Assembly: GCA_027306915.1 (NCBI GenBank)
Contig: DAHUYW010000005.1
Span: forward strand, 94,185 to 158,184
From: Spirochaetales bacterium
GTDB taxonomy: Bacteria; Spirochaetota; Spirochaetia; DAHUYW01
Reading direction: 5' to 3'
DNA length: 64,000 bases
Part shown: positions 20,279-29,881 of the stretch, piece after piece
Position numbering within the stretch: the first letter of the stretch is position 1
Layout of the letters: every line of letters starts with the position of its first letter
The notes under the pieces: generated by a model
Database searches by the model: none
What the model saw: only the letters and a program-made list of their open reading frames with translations
Told to the model about the DNA's origin: nothing
Program-made: the position numbers and the translations under genes

Positions 20279-21799
20279 TTACCACTCGTCGCCCTCTTGT
20301 AGAAGCTCGGGCCGAAAGCCTCCGGAGAAGCCCTCCGCCAGGGCGTCGAATTTGCGAAGCATGCTTGAGATTCTCGTGCCCATGTACTGGAGGTAGGGTC
20401 CGGTGTTGCCGGTGAAGGAGATCGATTCCTTTGGATCGAAGATCATGTCCTTGGATGTCGACACCTGAAGCAGGTAGTAGTTGAGGGCCCCGAGGGCAAT
20501 CGACTCCGAGGTTCTTCCGACGTCGCCCACTTCCTCCGCTCGCCCCTTCTCGCGGATTTCCGCGGCTGCCATCTCCGTTAGCTCGTCGAGAAGATCATCG
20601 GCGTCAACTACCGTTCCCTCCCGCGACTTCATCTTCCCCTCTGGAAGGTTCACCATCCCGTAGGAGAGGTGAAAGAGATTCCTGGCCCACGGGAAGCCCA
20701 GACGTTCGAGAATGTTGAAGAGAACCTTGAAATGGTATTGCTGCTCGGAGGCGACGACATAGATCAAGCGGTCAAAGGGATAATCGCTATGACGAGCGAT
20801 GGCAGTTCCGATGTCCTGCGTGACGTAGACAGTCGTTCCGTCTTTGCGCAGAAGGACCTTCTTGTCGAGTCCGACATCGGTAAGATCTACCCAAACCGAC
20901 CCGTCGGGCTCTCGATAGAAGACGCCTGCCTCGAGGCCCTTCAAGACCTCCGCGCGACCCTGTTCATAGGTGGAGCTTTCGTAGTAGACCCGGTCGAAGC
21001 TTATGCCAGTGCGGCGATAGGTCTCCTTGATGCCGTCAATCGCCCACCGGTTCATGAGGGTCCAAAGCTCACGGACCTCAGTGTCGCCGGCTTCCCAGCG
21101 CCGCAGAAGCTCCCGCGCCCCCTCCTCCGCTTCAGTGTTCTCCTTCGACCAGGTATTGAACCGCACGTAGAAATCGCCCACGAAATGATCACTTTTCAGT
21201 CCAGCCGTCTCCGGAGTCTGACCGGCTCCAAAGTGCTTGTAGGCAAGCATGGACTTGCAGATGTGCACTCCACGGTCGTTTATGAGGTTGACCTTGTAAA
21301 CCTCCGCGCCGCATGCCGCTAGAATGCGCGAGACGCTTTCTCCGAGAATGTCATTGCGAAGGTGACCAAGGTGAAGTGGCTTGTTCGTGTTCGGGGACGA
21401 GAACTCGACCATGATGTGCTGTCTGGCGAAGCGAGCGGACTTGCCGTAGGCATCACCCTGCTCGAGTACCGCATCGATCATACCGCCCGCGACCTTCGCA
21501 ATCGAGAACCGAACATTGAGATAAGGTCCTTCCGCATGCACCTCACCGGGAAGTCCGCTTGGGCCGCCGGTCCGCTCGAGGGTTTCCTTGATTCGCGACG
21601 CGACAAGCGCCGGCGCCATCCGAAGGCGCTTGGCAAACGGGAACATGGGAAAGGCGAGATCTCCCAAATCGGAGCGCGGAGGCTTTTCCGAGACCACCTG
21701 TTCCGCTGCAACAGGGTCACCTGCGGAGCCGCTCTCGTGAAGAACGAGGTTCACCGCCTGGCTCACCAGCTCTTCCCATTTTCTCTTGATATCTACCAT
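20279..21799 (-). CDS. argS: Arginyl-tRNA synthetase, interrupted by in-frame TAA
   Basis: Charges tRNA-Arg; class Ia synthetase. An N-terminal ArgRS additional domain is followed by the HIGH-type motif HLGH (about 143-146) and, later, KMKSREGTVV as the KMSKS equivalent. The frame ends at TAA after residue 506 (EGDEW), exactly where related enzymes continue through a helix into the anticodon-binding domain, and the missing 81 residues follow immediately in the same frame. Together they span 590 codons, normal for ArgRS. It lies 22 bases after pgeF in one operon. The gene should be essential, so a true loss is unlikely. Confidence 0.9.
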   Translation of the reverse strand: MVDIKRKWEELVSQAVNLVLHESGSAGDPVAAEQVVSEKPPRSDLGDLAFPMFPFAKRLRMAPALVASRIKETLERTGGPSGLPGEVHAEGPYLNVRFSIAKVAGGMIDAVLEQGDAYGKSARFARQHIMVEFSSPNTNKPLHLGHLRNDILGESVSRILAACGAEVYKVNLINDRGVHICKSMLAYKHFGAGQTPETAGLKSDHFVGDFYVRFNTWSKENTEAEEGARELLRRWEAGDTEVRELWTLMNRWAIDGIKETYRRTGISFDRVYYESSTYEQGRAEVLKGLEAGVFYREPDGSVWVDLTDVGLDKKVLLRKDGTTVYVTQDIGTAIARHSDYPFDRLIYVVASEQQYHFKVLFNILERLGFPWARNLFHLSYGMVNLPEGKMKSREGTVVDADDLLDELTEMAAAEIREKGRAEEVGDVGRTSESIALGALNYYLLQVSTSKDMIFDPKESISFTGNTGPYLQYMGTRISSMLRKFDALAEGFSGGFRPELLQEGDEW

Positions 21800-21821
21800 G
21801 AATCCTCTTCAGACGGCGAGG

Positions 21822-22655
21822 TTATCCGAAATGGCCGATGAGGGCAAGCATCCGCGTGTATCGCTCGGGGCCTTCGCGTCTGAAGGAACCGAGGAAGTCA
21901 TTGCAGCTCGTGCAATCGGAGATGAGGGTCAGATTGCCTACTCCAGCCGATGCCAGCATCCTCTGGTTGGTGGCCGCAAGATCGAGGTGGGCTCCCCCGT
22001 CGTGAACAACGACGGAATCCTCTCCCCAGGTTTTTCGAAAGAGCTCGGCGCGCTCATCGGAAACCCGGTAGCAGCACGCCCCGATTCCGGGGCCGACGAG
22101 CGCGCTCACGTCGCTCGCCTCGGTGCCGAATCGACGTGCCATCCTTTGCAGGGCGACTAGCGCGATCCCAGTGCCGCGCCAACCCGAATGGACAAGGGCG
22201 AACGCGCCGCTGCGTCGGTCGTGAAGAAAGATGGGAAGGCAGTCGGCAACCGTCACCGCGAGACAGACCCGAGGGTCCGCCGTCAACAATCCATCCCCAT
22301 CGGCCTCGGGGCTCCATTCATCCTCGACCACGACAACATCCCGTCCGTGTATCTGGCGCGACGACGCGACTCGTCCCCTCTCGATCCCGAGACGCTGGAG
22401 AAGCTCTATCCGCCGAAGAGCGGAAGCTTCTCCGTCTGGCTCGGTCTCGCTCGAAGTCGCGCGCCTCGCCTCGGCCGCGCCCGAGCCGTTCGCGCCCGAG
22501 CCGTCTCCGAAGAGAGGGCGGCTCATGTCGCCGGCCCTCCGAAGGGAGAGGCAGATACGAGGCGTCCCCATGGTACCGTTCTCCCCCAGCGGCAAGAAGG
22601 CCAGCTCGTCGCACGTCACGTCCGCCAAGGAGGAGATCGAGAGGCTTCGGCTCAC
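21822..22655 (-). CDS. pgeF: PgeF/YfiH family purine nucleoside hydrolase-like enzyme (DUF152)
   Basis: Zinc enzyme family once called laccase-like. Members act on purine nucleosides (adenosine deaminase/phosphorylase), and E. coli PgeF edits peptidoglycan precursors. The zinc ligands are visible: His103 (RQIHG), Cys139 (VADCLP) and His156 (VHSGWRG). 277 aa with a Ser/Gly/Ala/Glu-rich insertion at about residues 50-76 not usual for the family. The start overlaps the upstream gene as ATGA. Confidence 0.9.
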   Translation of the reverse strand: MSRSLSISSLADVTCDELAFLPLGENGTMGTPRICLSLRRAGDMSRPLFGDGSGANGSGAAEARRATSSETEPDGEASALRRIELLQRLGIERGRVASSRQIHGRDVVVVEDEWSPEADGDGLLTADPRVCLAVTVADCLPIFLHDRRSGAFALVHSGWRGTGIALVALQRMARRFGTEASDVSALVGPGIGACCYRVSDERAELFRKTWGEDSVVVHDGGAHLDLAATNQRMLASAGVGNLTLISDCTSCNDFLGSFRREGPERYTRMLALIGHFG

Positions 22656-24343
22656 GCCGATCGCTCCGTTTCGAAGGCGAAGAGCCCCTTCAAGATCTCC
22701 GCCGCCCGCTGCATGGTCGAGAAGATCCGGCTCAAGGATGCCCGCAGCCGCGGATTCTCCCGACCCCCGATGAAGGCGAGGTTGGTGACCGAATCAAAGG
22801 TGGAGTCGCCCTGCCCGTGGAGAATGCCGTCCACGAGGTTGGCGAACAGGTCGAAGGTCGCTATCATCTCCATCACGATTCCGCGCGCCTGGCGGTCGGC
22901 CGCCGCGACGAGCTTGTCCGTGCGCCGCGCCCGCATGTCGGGTGTGTGGGCCTCTTCCAAAGCTTGCCGGATAAGCTCGCCCTGCTCTCCCTCATTGGAC
23001 AGGCTTTGGTCGAATTTCTTCATGATGTCGAGGACGCGATTGATTCGGTCATAGCAGTCAGTAAAATCCCGCCGGTTTTCTTCCTTGTAAAACCTTCCGT
23101 CGATAAGAAAGGTCTTGGTTGTTCGACTGATCTCCAGGGGAAAGAGCTGCCCAACGAACCCCGCGATGAACGCAAGCGAATGCTCGTGCTGGAAGCTCAC
23201 CGCACCGTTCCAGCTTTCGGAGCGGTAGTGGCTGAGAAGGGGCAGCCTCGCGAGGTTTACGAAGCTCGCGGCTTCTTTTAGAAGCTCTCGCTCCCGGCGA
23301 TCCCGCTTGTGCTGCGCGAGGTGCGCGGTGAGTCGGTCGGCCCAGAATTGCTCGTAGAGCGCAAACCAGTCCTCGCCTCCTGCGGCGACAGGCGCAGTCC
23401 AGTCCAATTGTCGCAGCGAGAACCGCAGGATGTCGCGAAGCGGGATTTGGTAGTTGAAATCGCGAATCTGTGCGATGAGGCCGTTTGCCTTTGCGATCAT
23501 GCTCTTTAGACCGTCTTCCAGGCTCGATTCGCCTCCCACCGGATCGTCTGGCAGCGAAAAAAGAAAGAGCCCTTCCAAAAGCTTCGCGCTCGGGGGAACT
23601 ACAAAGCCCTCCAACAGGCCAGCGAGCTCCTCCAGTAGCTGTTGCGCAGCGTCCGCTCGCGGCCCGTACTCCCCGAAGGAGCGGAGGATTCGCTCGAACG
23701 GAAAACGCACGAGCAGACCCAGGTAGCGAAGGGCCGTCATGTGGCGTGCCATCACGGTGCGATTGTCTTCACTGATCTGCACGAGAGCGTCAGCGATGGC
23801 AACTTCGATCTCTCGGCGGACCGAGTCCTCGTTGTCGAGCAGCGGATTGTCGGCAAGGCGGGAGAGATCGGTCTCGGCAAGGAGGCTTTCCTGGATATCG
23901 GGCATCTCTAAACCTGCGAGGAAGGCAGCGAAGTCGCGCTTCTCCGGACCCAGGCAGCGTTTGAGCGGCTCCTCGAAGAGCCTGAGCCCCGTCTGCAGGG
24001 CCTTGATCTCGAACGTAAAGGCAGGCGTAAACTCGGCCGTCCGAGTTGAAAAGTAGGTCGACGCCAGGTCCGCGATTCTTTGACGCAACCTCTTCAAAGC
24101 GATTTCAGCAAGAAGCGCAAGCCTTTCCTTCCCCAAGAGAATCGCGCGCAACGCCAGCATAACCTTGGACCAGAAGGAGAGCTGACGATAGAGTGTCTCG
24201 AAATCGGATTCGCCGGGCGGTTCGGCGACCGCGAGCGGCGCATCGTCGACCTTCGTGGCTATCTGGACCTTAGAGAGCAGCTCTTGCCGCTCCTGGACCG
24301 ACATGTCGGAAACAAGCCTGTCGAACACCGTCCCAGGGGCCAT
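22652..24343 (-). CDS. Helical protein of unknown function (spirochaetal, DUF5312-like)
   Basis: 563 residues, no signal peptide or convincing transmembrane segment, predicted almost entirely alpha-helical. I recognise no catalytic motif. It resembles a family I know only from spirochaetes (DUF5312 in Pfam, from memory, so treat the name with care). Features are a Leu-rich N-terminal region (LALRAILLGKERLALLAEIALKRL within residues 60-90) and a C-terminal Arg/Lys-rich section. It leads an operon with pgeF and argS (ATGA overlap). The promoter's -10 box ends six bases before the ATG, so the mRNA would be leaderless. Confidence 0.6.
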   Translation of the reverse strand: MAPGTVFDRLVSDMSVQERQELLSKVQIATKVDDAPLAVAEPPGESDFETLYRQLSFWSKVMLALRAILLGKERLALLAEIALKRLRQRIADLASTYFSTRTAEFTPAFTFEIKALQTGLRLFEEPLKRCLGPEKRDFAAFLAGLEMPDIQESLLAETDLSRLADNPLLDNEDSVRREIEVAIADALVQISEDNRTVMARHMTALRYLGLLVRFPFERILRSFGEYGPRADAAQQLLEELAGLLEGFVVPPSAKLLEGLFLFSLPDDPVGGESSLEDGLKSMIAKANGLIAQIRDFNYQIPLRDILRFSLRQLDWTAPVAAGGEDWFALYEQFWADRLTAHLAQHKRDRRERELLKEAASFVNLARLPLLSHYRSESWNGAVSFQHEHSLAFIAGFVGQLFPLEISRTTKTFLIDGRFYKEENRRDFTDCYDRINRVLDIMKKFDQSLSNEGEQGELIRQALEEAHTPDMRARRTDKLVAAADRQARGIVMEMIATFDLFANLVDGILHGQGDSTFDSVTNLAFIGGRENPRLRASLSRIFSTMQRAAEILKGLFAFETERSA

Positions 24344-24349
24344 GCGCCG

Positions 24350-24378
24350 ATTCTAGCAGGTTCACGTTCCAGTTTCAA
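24350..24378 (-). promoter_or_regulatory. Promoter of the 563-aa gene-pgeF-argS operon, leaderless geometry
   Basis: Minus strand TTGAAA (24378-24373) and TAGAAT (24355-24350) with a 17-base spacer. Only six bases lie between the -10 box and the ATG at 24343, so transcription should start at or next to the A of the start codon. No Shine-Dalgarno sequence is present. Confidence 0.7.
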
Positions 24379-24425
24379 CTGACCGCGCTCCCTGATTTGC
24401 TGGGGGGCCGTGGCGAAGAAGGGTG

Positions 24426-27400
24426 CTAAGTTTCTACGCTTATCCTTCCGCTTGGCAGAGGGCGCACCAGGTACTCCCGGCGCATGAGGTAGCGTATCCC
24501 CTGGACTGCCGCCCACGCGGCCGTCGTTGTTGTCGTGTAGGGGATTCGCCGCCGCACGGCCTCTATCCGCAGCTCCTCGTCCCCCTTCTGCGAGTAGCGG
24601 CCGAGCGGGGTGTTTATCATCAGGTCGATGCGCCCGCTTCGCATGTAGTCGAGGACATGGGGATGCCCTTCATGAATCTTTAGTATCACGTGTGCGAAGA
24701 TCCCGTTTCGGAACAGGAAATCTGCGGTACCGCGCGTCGCGACGATCTCGAATCCCATCTCCGATAGCTCGCGCACGATGGACAGAATCGTCTCTTTGTC
24801 CTGATCGTGCACCGAGACGAAGACCCTTCCCTTCACTGGGAGGTTGTTGCCGACCGCCGTCTGTGCCTTCGAGAAGGCCTCGCCGAAGGTTTCCCCGGTC
24901 CCGATGACCTCGCCGGTCGACTTCATTTCGGGACCAAGGAGGGGATCAAGCTGCTGAAACTTGTCGAAGGAAAAGACCGCCTCTTTGACCGCCCAGCCGG
25001 TGATGCAGCGCCCGAGGCCTCGCCCGTCGCGAGTCAGACCCTGCTCCTCGAGGTTGGTGCCGCACCAGACCTTCACCGCCGCTTCGACGAGATTGACCCC
25101 CGAGGCCTTGGAAATAAAGGGGACCGTGCGCGAGGCCCGTGCGTTGACCTCAAGGACATACAGTTTGCCGTCTTTCACCGCGAACTGGATATTGAGGAAC
25201 CCCTTCACTCCGACGGCCAACGCGATCTTGACAGTTGCCTCGATCATCTCCTCCTCGATGCCCGGATGCGACTTGAAGAAGGGGAAGACGCAGGCGCTGT
25301 CGCCCGAGTGGATACCGGCAGCCTCGATATGCTGCATGATGCCGGCGACGTAGACGTTGACACCGTCGGCGACGGCGTCGAGATCGTATTCGAAGGCATC
25401 CTCAAGAAACTTGTCGACGAGAACCGGCTGCTCGGGCGACATCGAAATTCCTTTCTTTAGGAACACCTCGAGCTCATCGCGAGTAAACGCAATGAACATG
25501 TGTCGCCCTCCGAGCACGAAGGAGGGGCGCAGCAGCACCGGAAAGCCGATCTCCTTCGAGCAGCGCACTACCTCCTCGGGGCTGCCCGCCATCCGATTAT
25601 CGGGCTGTCGCAGGCCGAGCCGCTTGAGGAGCGACGAGAAGCGCCCGCGGTCTTCGGTGTCGTAGATGCTCTCGACCGAGGTTCCGACGATGCGGCCGCC
25701 GCAGCTCTCAAGCTGCCGGGACATGTTGAGCGGCGTCTGGCCGCCCAGCTGCACAACGACCTCCCGCACTCCCTCTTTGCGCAGCACCTCGCGAACGTGC
25801 TCGAAGGTGACAGGTTCCAGATAGAGGCGATCGGAGGTATTGAAGTCCGTGGATACGGTCTCGGGATTGGAGTTGATGAAGATTGTTTTTCTCCCCAGCC
25901 GGCGATAGGCAAGGGAGGCAAGCGTGCAGCAGGTGTCGAACTCCAGCCCCTGTCCGATTCTGTTCGGACCGCTGCCCACGATGATCACCCCCTCCTCCCG
26001 AATCGGGATTCCTTCGTCGATCTCGCCATAGGACGAATAAAAGTAGGGAGTCTCGGCGGCAAACTCTCCGGCACAGGGATCAACCATGTGGTAGGAGGGG
26101 AAAAGACCCGAACGCTCGCGCGCATCGAGAATCTCAGCGGGCGTGCGACCGCTCAATGCACCAATGCGCTTGTCGGAAAGTCCCTCGCGCTTGGCGCGTG
26201 CGAGGAGCTCGCTCGTAAGGTGCGAGGAGGCAAGACGCTCCTCGAGACGAACCTGCTCCATCATCTCGAAGAGGAACCAGGGATCATAGGCGGTTCGGCG
26301 GTGAAGCTCAGGGATGGCTGCTTCGCCCTCGCGCTTGAGGATTGTGTATGCAGCGAATATCCGCAGCGGGTGGAGATTGGTGAGCATCATCTCGAGCTTG
26401 TTGTCCATTCCCACCAACTCTTGGATCCCCTCGTAGCCGTATTCCCCGGCGCGAATGGCCTTGTTGAGAGCCTCGTTGAAGGTCCTGCCTATTGCGAGGG
26501 CTTCGCCGACGGATTTCATCTGCGTGCCGAGGGTCTCGTAACCTGTCGGAAACTTCTCCATCTCAAAGCGCGGCACCTTCACCGCGCAGTAGTCGAGCGC
26601 CGGTTCGAAGCAGGAGACGGTCTTGCCCGTGATGTCATTGATGATCTCATCGAGAGTGAATCCGACAGCGAGACGAGCCGCGCATCTAGCTATCGGGAAG
26701 CCAGTAGCCTTGCTCGCGAGGGCCGATGATCGGGAGACTCGCGGATTCATCTCGATGACAACCATCCGCCCGGTCGCCGGGTTGACGGCGAACTGAACGT
26801 TGGATCCGCCGCAATCCACGCCGATGGCGCGAAGCACTTCGAGGGAGGCGGTGCGCATGACCTGGTACTCCCGGTCCGAGAGGGTCTGGATCGGCGCCAC
26901 CGTGATGCTGTCTCCTGTGTGGACGCCCATCGGATCCACGTTTTCGATCGAGCAGATCACGACCGCATTGTCGGCCTTGTCGCGCATCACCTCCATCTCG
27001 AACTCTTTCCACCCAAGCAGCGATTCCTCGACGAGGCACTCACGCACAGGGCTCTCGTCAAGCGCCCGCTCCACGAAGGTGTCGAGCTGCTCCGAGGTGT
27101 AGGCGATCGCCCCGCCTTGTCCGCCAAGGGTGAAGCTCGGACGAATCACCACCGGAAGTCCGACTTGCGCAGCCAACTGGCGTGCGGTTGCCACGTCCCT
27201 CGCGATGACCGAGCGAGGGACATCCAGCCCGATGCTCTCACATACCCGCTTGAACTCACCCCGATCCTCGGCAAGGCGAATGGAGTCCACACTCGCGCCG
27301 ATTACCTCGACGCCATAGCGCTCAAAGACCCCCGCGTCGTGCAGGCTCATGGTGAGATTCAAGCCGGTCTGCCCGCCCATAGTCGGAAGGATTGCGTCGG

Positions 27401-27647
27401 GGCGCTCGGCCTTGATGATCTCCTCGACGTATGCGACCGAGAGAGGCTCAACGTAGATTCGATCCGCGACTCCCGGCGTCGTCATCACCGTGGCAGGATT
27501 CGGGTTGACGAGCACGACTTCATACCCCTCCTCCTTTAGCGCGCGCACCGCTTGTGTTCCGGAGTAGTCGAACTCGCACGCCTGCCCGATGACGATGGGC
27601 CCCGAGCCGACAATCACTACTTTGTGGATGTCCTTTCGCGCAGGCAC
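24426..27647 (-). CDS. carB: Carbamoyl phosphate synthase large subunit
   Basis: Makes carbamoyl phosphate from bicarbonate, ammonia and two ATP for pyrimidine and arginine synthesis. 1073 aa with the two homologous ATP-grasp halves: the first starts [20 protein letters not shown] and the second [17 protein letters not shown]. An MGS-like allosteric domain follows at the C-terminus (about 940-1073, [15 protein letters not shown] onward). It starts 20 bases after carA. No arginine genes are nearby; pyrB is 22 kb away. Confidence 0.97.
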   Translation of the reverse strand: MPARKDIHKVVIVGSGPIVIGQACEFDYSGTQAVRALKEEGYEVVLVNPNPATVMTTPGVADRIYVEPLSVAYVEEIIKAERPDAILPTMGGQTGLNLTMSLHDAGVFERYGVEVIGASVDSIRLAEDRGEFKRVCESIGLDVPRSVIARDVATARQLAAQVGLPVVIRPSFTLGGQGGAIAYTSEQLDTFVERALDESPVRECLVEESLLGWKEFEMEVMRDKADNAVVICSIENVDPMGVHTGDSITVAPIQTLSDREYQVMRTASLEVLRAIGVDCGGSNVQFAVNPATGRMVVIEMNPRVSRSSALASKATGFPIARCAARLAVGFTLDEIINDITGKTVSCFEPALDYCAVKVPRFEMEKFPTGYETLGTQMKSVGEALAIGRTFNEALNKAIRAGEYGYEGIQELVGMDNKLEMMLTNLHPLRIFAAYTILKREGEAAIPELHRRTAYDPWFLFEMMEQVRLEERLASSHLTSELLARAKREGLSDKRIGALSGRTPAEILDARERSGLFPSYHMVDPCAGEFAAETPYFYSSYGEIDEGIPIREEGVIIVGSGPNRIGQGLEFDTCCTLASLAYRRLGRKTIFINSNPETVSTDFNTSDRLYLEPVTFEHVREVLRKEGVREVVVQLGGQTPLNMSRQLESCGGRIVGTSVESIYDTEDRGRFSSLLKRLGLRQPDNRMAGSPEEVVRCSKEIGFPVLLRPSFVLGGRHMFIAFTRDELEVFLKKGISMSPEQPVLVDKFLEDAFEYDLDAVADGVNVYVAGIMQHIEAAGIHSGDSACVFPFFKSHPGIEEEMIEATVKIALAVGVKGFLNIQFAVKDGKLYVLEVNARASRTVPFISKASGVNLVEAAVKVWCGTNLEEQGLTRDGRGLGRCITGWAVKEAVFSFDKFQQLDPLLGPEMKSTGEVIGTGETFGEAFSKAQTAVGNNLPVKGRVFVSVHDQDKETILSIVRELSEMGFEIVATRGTADFLFRNGIFAHVILKIHEGHPHVLDYMRSGRIDLMINTPLGRYSQKGDEELRIEAVRRRIPYTTTTTAAWAAVQGIRYLMRREYLVRPLPSGRISVET

Positions 27648-27667
27648 CTACCTCCTCCTTCGCGGCT

Positions 27668-28819
27668 TTACCGTGGGATCCGGTCGAGAAACTCCCTGAA
27701 GATCCAGGTAGAGTCATGAGGGCCGGGCGCCGATTCGGGGTGGAACTGGGCAGCAAGAATCGGAAGGGTACTGTGTATGAAGCCCTCGAGTGTGTTGTCG
27801 TTTGCGTTTCTGAACCAGACCTGGACGTCCTTCGGAAGGGTTCGCTCGTCGACCGCAAATCCGTGATTGTGCGAGGTCACGAAAACCCTACCGGTCCGCT
27901 CGTCGCGCACCGGGTGGTTCGCTCCGTGGTGACCGAACTTCATCTTGTAGGTCGAAGCTCCGAGCGCAAGGGCGATGAGCTGGTGGCCAAGGCAGATTCC
28001 GAAGACCGGAAGCCTGCCGATAAGTGCCTTGATCTGTTGAATGGTCGAATCAAGCGCGGCCGGGTCACCCGGGCCGTTGGAATAGAGCACCGCATCCGGT
28101 TTCAGGGCGAGTATCTCCTCGGCGGTAAAGCCGCTCGGGGTGACGGTGACCTTGCAGCCGAGGCTCGATATCTCGCGAACGATGTTCGCTTTGATTCCGC
28201 AGTCCACGAGCACGAGGTGGGGGCTTCCCGACTCATTGATGGTCTGTACGGTCTCGGTCCCTACATCCTCGATCAGATTCCGTCCGACCATGTTCGGTAC
28301 CGAGGCAAGGAAGTCGACGCACAGCTTGATCTCTGAGGGAGAAAGGTCTTCCTCCTTGACCTCCGAGCGAACGATGATGCCCTTCGGGCTTCCCAAGTCG
28401 CGTATTCGCAAGGTGAGCGCCCGGGTGTCTACGTCGGAGATGCCGGGGGTGTGATGCTTGCGCAGGAAGCTGTCGAGGCTCGCTCTTCCCTCCGGGACGG
28501 GGCCGCGATAGAGCGATCGGACGATCAACCCCGCCGGCTTGATTCCAGGAATCACGCCGCGGTCGGAGTCACAGGTCTCGGACCAAAGGTCATCCACGCC
28601 ATAGTTGCCTATGTGAGGATAGGTCATCGTAACCAGCTGTCCGGCGTAGGACGAGTCGGTGAGAATCTCATGGTAGCCGGACATTCCCGTGTTGAATACC
28701 ACCTCGCCCACTGCCCGCAAGGCCTCTTCGGAGGGCAGGGTATCGGTGCGAGGTGCGGGAACGCCGAAGGGCTTACCGGGAAACTGCGCTCCATCCTCGA
28801 GAACGAGAAAGCACGACAT
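27668..28819 (-). CDS. carA: Carbamoyl phosphate synthase small subunit
   Basis: Glutaminase subunit supplying ammonia to CarB. 383 aa: an N-terminal CPSase_sm_chain domain (LVLEDGAQFPGKPFG), then a class I amidotransferase domain with the nucleophile in FGICLGHQLIAL and the His/Glu pair in AQFHPES. It leads the carAB operon. An AAAGGTGA ribosome site precedes the ATG. I see no convincing promoter or leader attenuator in the roughly 190 bases upstream. Confidence 0.97.
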   Translation of the reverse strand: MSCFLVLEDGAQFPGKPFGVPAPRTDTLPSEEALRAVGEVVFNTGMSGYHEILTDSSYAGQLVTMTYPHIGNYGVDDLWSETCDSDRGVIPGIKPAGLIVRSLYRGPVPEGRASLDSFLRKHHTPGISDVDTRALTLRIRDLGSPKGIIVRSEVKEEDLSPSEIKLCVDFLASVPNMVGRNLIEDVGTETVQTINESGSPHLVLVDCGIKANIVREISSLGCKVTVTPSGFTAEEILALKPDAVLYSNGPGDPAALDSTIQQIKALIGRLPVFGICLGHQLIALALGASTYKMKFGHHGANHPVRDERTGRVFVTSHNHGFAVDERTLPKDVQVWFRNANDNTLEGFIHSTLPILAAQFHPESAPGPHDSTWIFREFLDRIPR

Positions 28820-29004
28820 GATGGTTCACCTTTGTGGCAAGGGCGTGCGCGCGCGCTGTCGCCGCGGACGGACTCTCTGCGCCCACGAAGCTGCCGGAAT
28901 ACCGCGCTTTCGCGGCCCGTGATGTCGCGCAAGCACTTTTGCTCTTGTCTTTTTCACCTGCATGATCGAGCGGTTCGAGCCACCGAAATGGCCGGACGCT
29001 CCAC

Positions 29005-29028
29005 AAAAAAGCCGGCGCTTGCGCCGGC
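29005..29028 (-). terminator. Rho-independent terminator after tRNA-Gln/tRNA-Glu
   Basis: On the minus strand a perfect 8-bp stem GCCGGCGC/GCGCCGGC with a 2-base AA turn is followed by six T. It lies ten bases after the tRNA-Glu 3' end and separates the tRNAs from carA. Confidence 0.92.
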
Positions 29029-29037
29029 ACTCTCTGT

Positions 29038-29109
29038 TAGTCCCTAGGGGAATCGAACCCCTCTTTGAAGAATGAGAGTCTTCTGTCCTAGCCGATAGAC
29101 GAAGGGACC
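29038..29109 (-). tRNA. tRNA-Glu (anticodon CTC)
   Basis: 72 nt on the minus strand. Acceptor GGTCCCT/AGGGACT (one G-T pair), D stem GTCT/GGAC, anticodon stem GAAGA/TCTTC with loop CTCTCAT, T arm AGGGG-TTCGATT-CCCCT. The anticodon CTC decodes GAG. CCA is not encoded. It follows tRNA-Gln by three bases. Confidence 0.95.
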
Positions 29110-29112
29110 CCC

Positions 29113-29183
29113 CTGCCCGGGGAGGACTCGAACCCCCACAAAAAGATCCAGAGTCTTTCGTGCTACCATTACACAACCGGGCA
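29113..29183 (-). tRNA. tRNA-Gln (anticodon CTG)
   Basis: 71 nt on the minus strand. Acceptor TGCCCGG/CCGGGCA, short D stem GTG/CAC, anticodon stem AAAGA/TCTTT with loop CTCTGGA, T arm GGGGG-TTCGAGT-CCTCC, discriminator G. The anticodon CTG decodes CAG. This is the second Gln isoacceptor in the window; the other (TTG) is at 7690. Confidence 0.95.
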
Positions 29184-29194
29184 TTCTTGGCGGT

Positions 29195-29223
29195 ACTCTA
29201 CAAAAACCGGATTGATTTGTCAA
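29195..29223 (-). promoter_or_regulatory. Promoter of the tRNA-Gln/tRNA-Glu pair
   Basis: Minus strand TTGACA (29223-29218) overlaps the apt stop codon. TAGAGT (29200-29195) lies 17 bases on. The start would be about five bases before the tRNA-Gln 5' end. Confidence 0.7.
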
Positions 29224-29750
29224 TGGTTGTAATTGATGAGGGTCTGCACCCTCACGTCGCGGAAGAGATCCGCATACTTCAGAAATGGCAGACCGATGAT
29301 GCAACAGAGGTCGGTCACCACGGCTCCCGCCTCGCGAAGGAGGTCCACCGCCGCGCGCAGGGTTCCGCCGGTCGCAATGAGGTCGTCGATCACAAGAATG
29401 CGTGAGCCTCGTTTTACGTCGTCGACGTGCACCTGAATCTCATCTTCTCCATATTCCAGCTGGAAGCGACGCGAAAGGGTCTTGCCTGGCAGCTTACCCT
29501 TTTTTCGTACGAGAATGAGCGGTACGCCTCGTCGGAAAGCGATGGGAGCGGCGAAAACGAACCCCCGCGCTTCAATCGCGGCAACGGCGTCGAAAGGGAT
29601 GTCGGACGTGAGCCGGGCGATCGCATCGACGCAGAATCGGAATGCTTCAGGGTTTGTGAGTATGCCTGTTACGTCGTAGAAAAGGACCTCGGGCCTTGGA
29701 AATCCCTGGACCTTGCGGATAGCACTGTCGAGGTCGAAGTCGGCGCCCAT
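29220..29750 (-). CDS. apt: Adenine phosphoribosyltransferase
   Basis: Salvages adenine to AMP with PRPP. 176 aa; the PRPP-binding loop is DDLIATGGTL, and the N-terminal region FPRPEVLFYDVTGILTNPEAF is typical of APRT. An apt gene also lies in this neighbourhood in Borrelia. It has its own promoter and is followed by two tRNAs with a separate promoter. Confidence 0.95.
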   Translation of the reverse strand: MGADFDLDSAIRKVQGFPRPEVLFYDVTGILTNPEAFRFCVDAIARLTSDIPFDAVAAIEARGFVFAAPIAFRRGVPLILVRKKGKLPGKTLSRRFQLEYGEDEIQVHVDDVKRGSRILVIDDLIATGGTLRAAVDLLREAGAVVTDLCCIIGLPFLKYADLFRDVRVQTLINYNH

Positions 29751-29782
29751 TACTGCTCCTCTGCGTTTGCGGCATGCGGATG

Positions 29783-29812
29783 AGTGTAACTACAGGGCGA
29801 AGGGAGTGTCAA
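29783..29812 (-). promoter_or_regulatory. Promoter of apt
   Basis: Minus strand TTGACA (29812-29807) and TACACT (29788-29783) with an 18-base spacer, 32 bases before the apt ATG. Confidence 0.65.
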
Positions 29813-29881
29813 CGTTGAAGAGGTGCTCGGGGGATACCCTCGCACTCCGCAGTACCCACTACGGACGTCGCCGTTGAGCCG

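Noticed and set aside
21950..23281. Long plus-strand ORF opposite pgeF and the 563-aa gene
   Set aside because: Shadow frame: Arg/Ser/Pro-rich, no family match, and both minus-strand genes are clear.
25500..26729. Long plus-strand ORF (409 codons) opposite carB
   Set aside because: Shadow of the strongly conserved carB frame.
28902..28915. Hairpin CCGCG-CTTT-CGCGG upstream of carA
   Set aside because: No T run and no anti-terminator partner; not supported as an attenuator.
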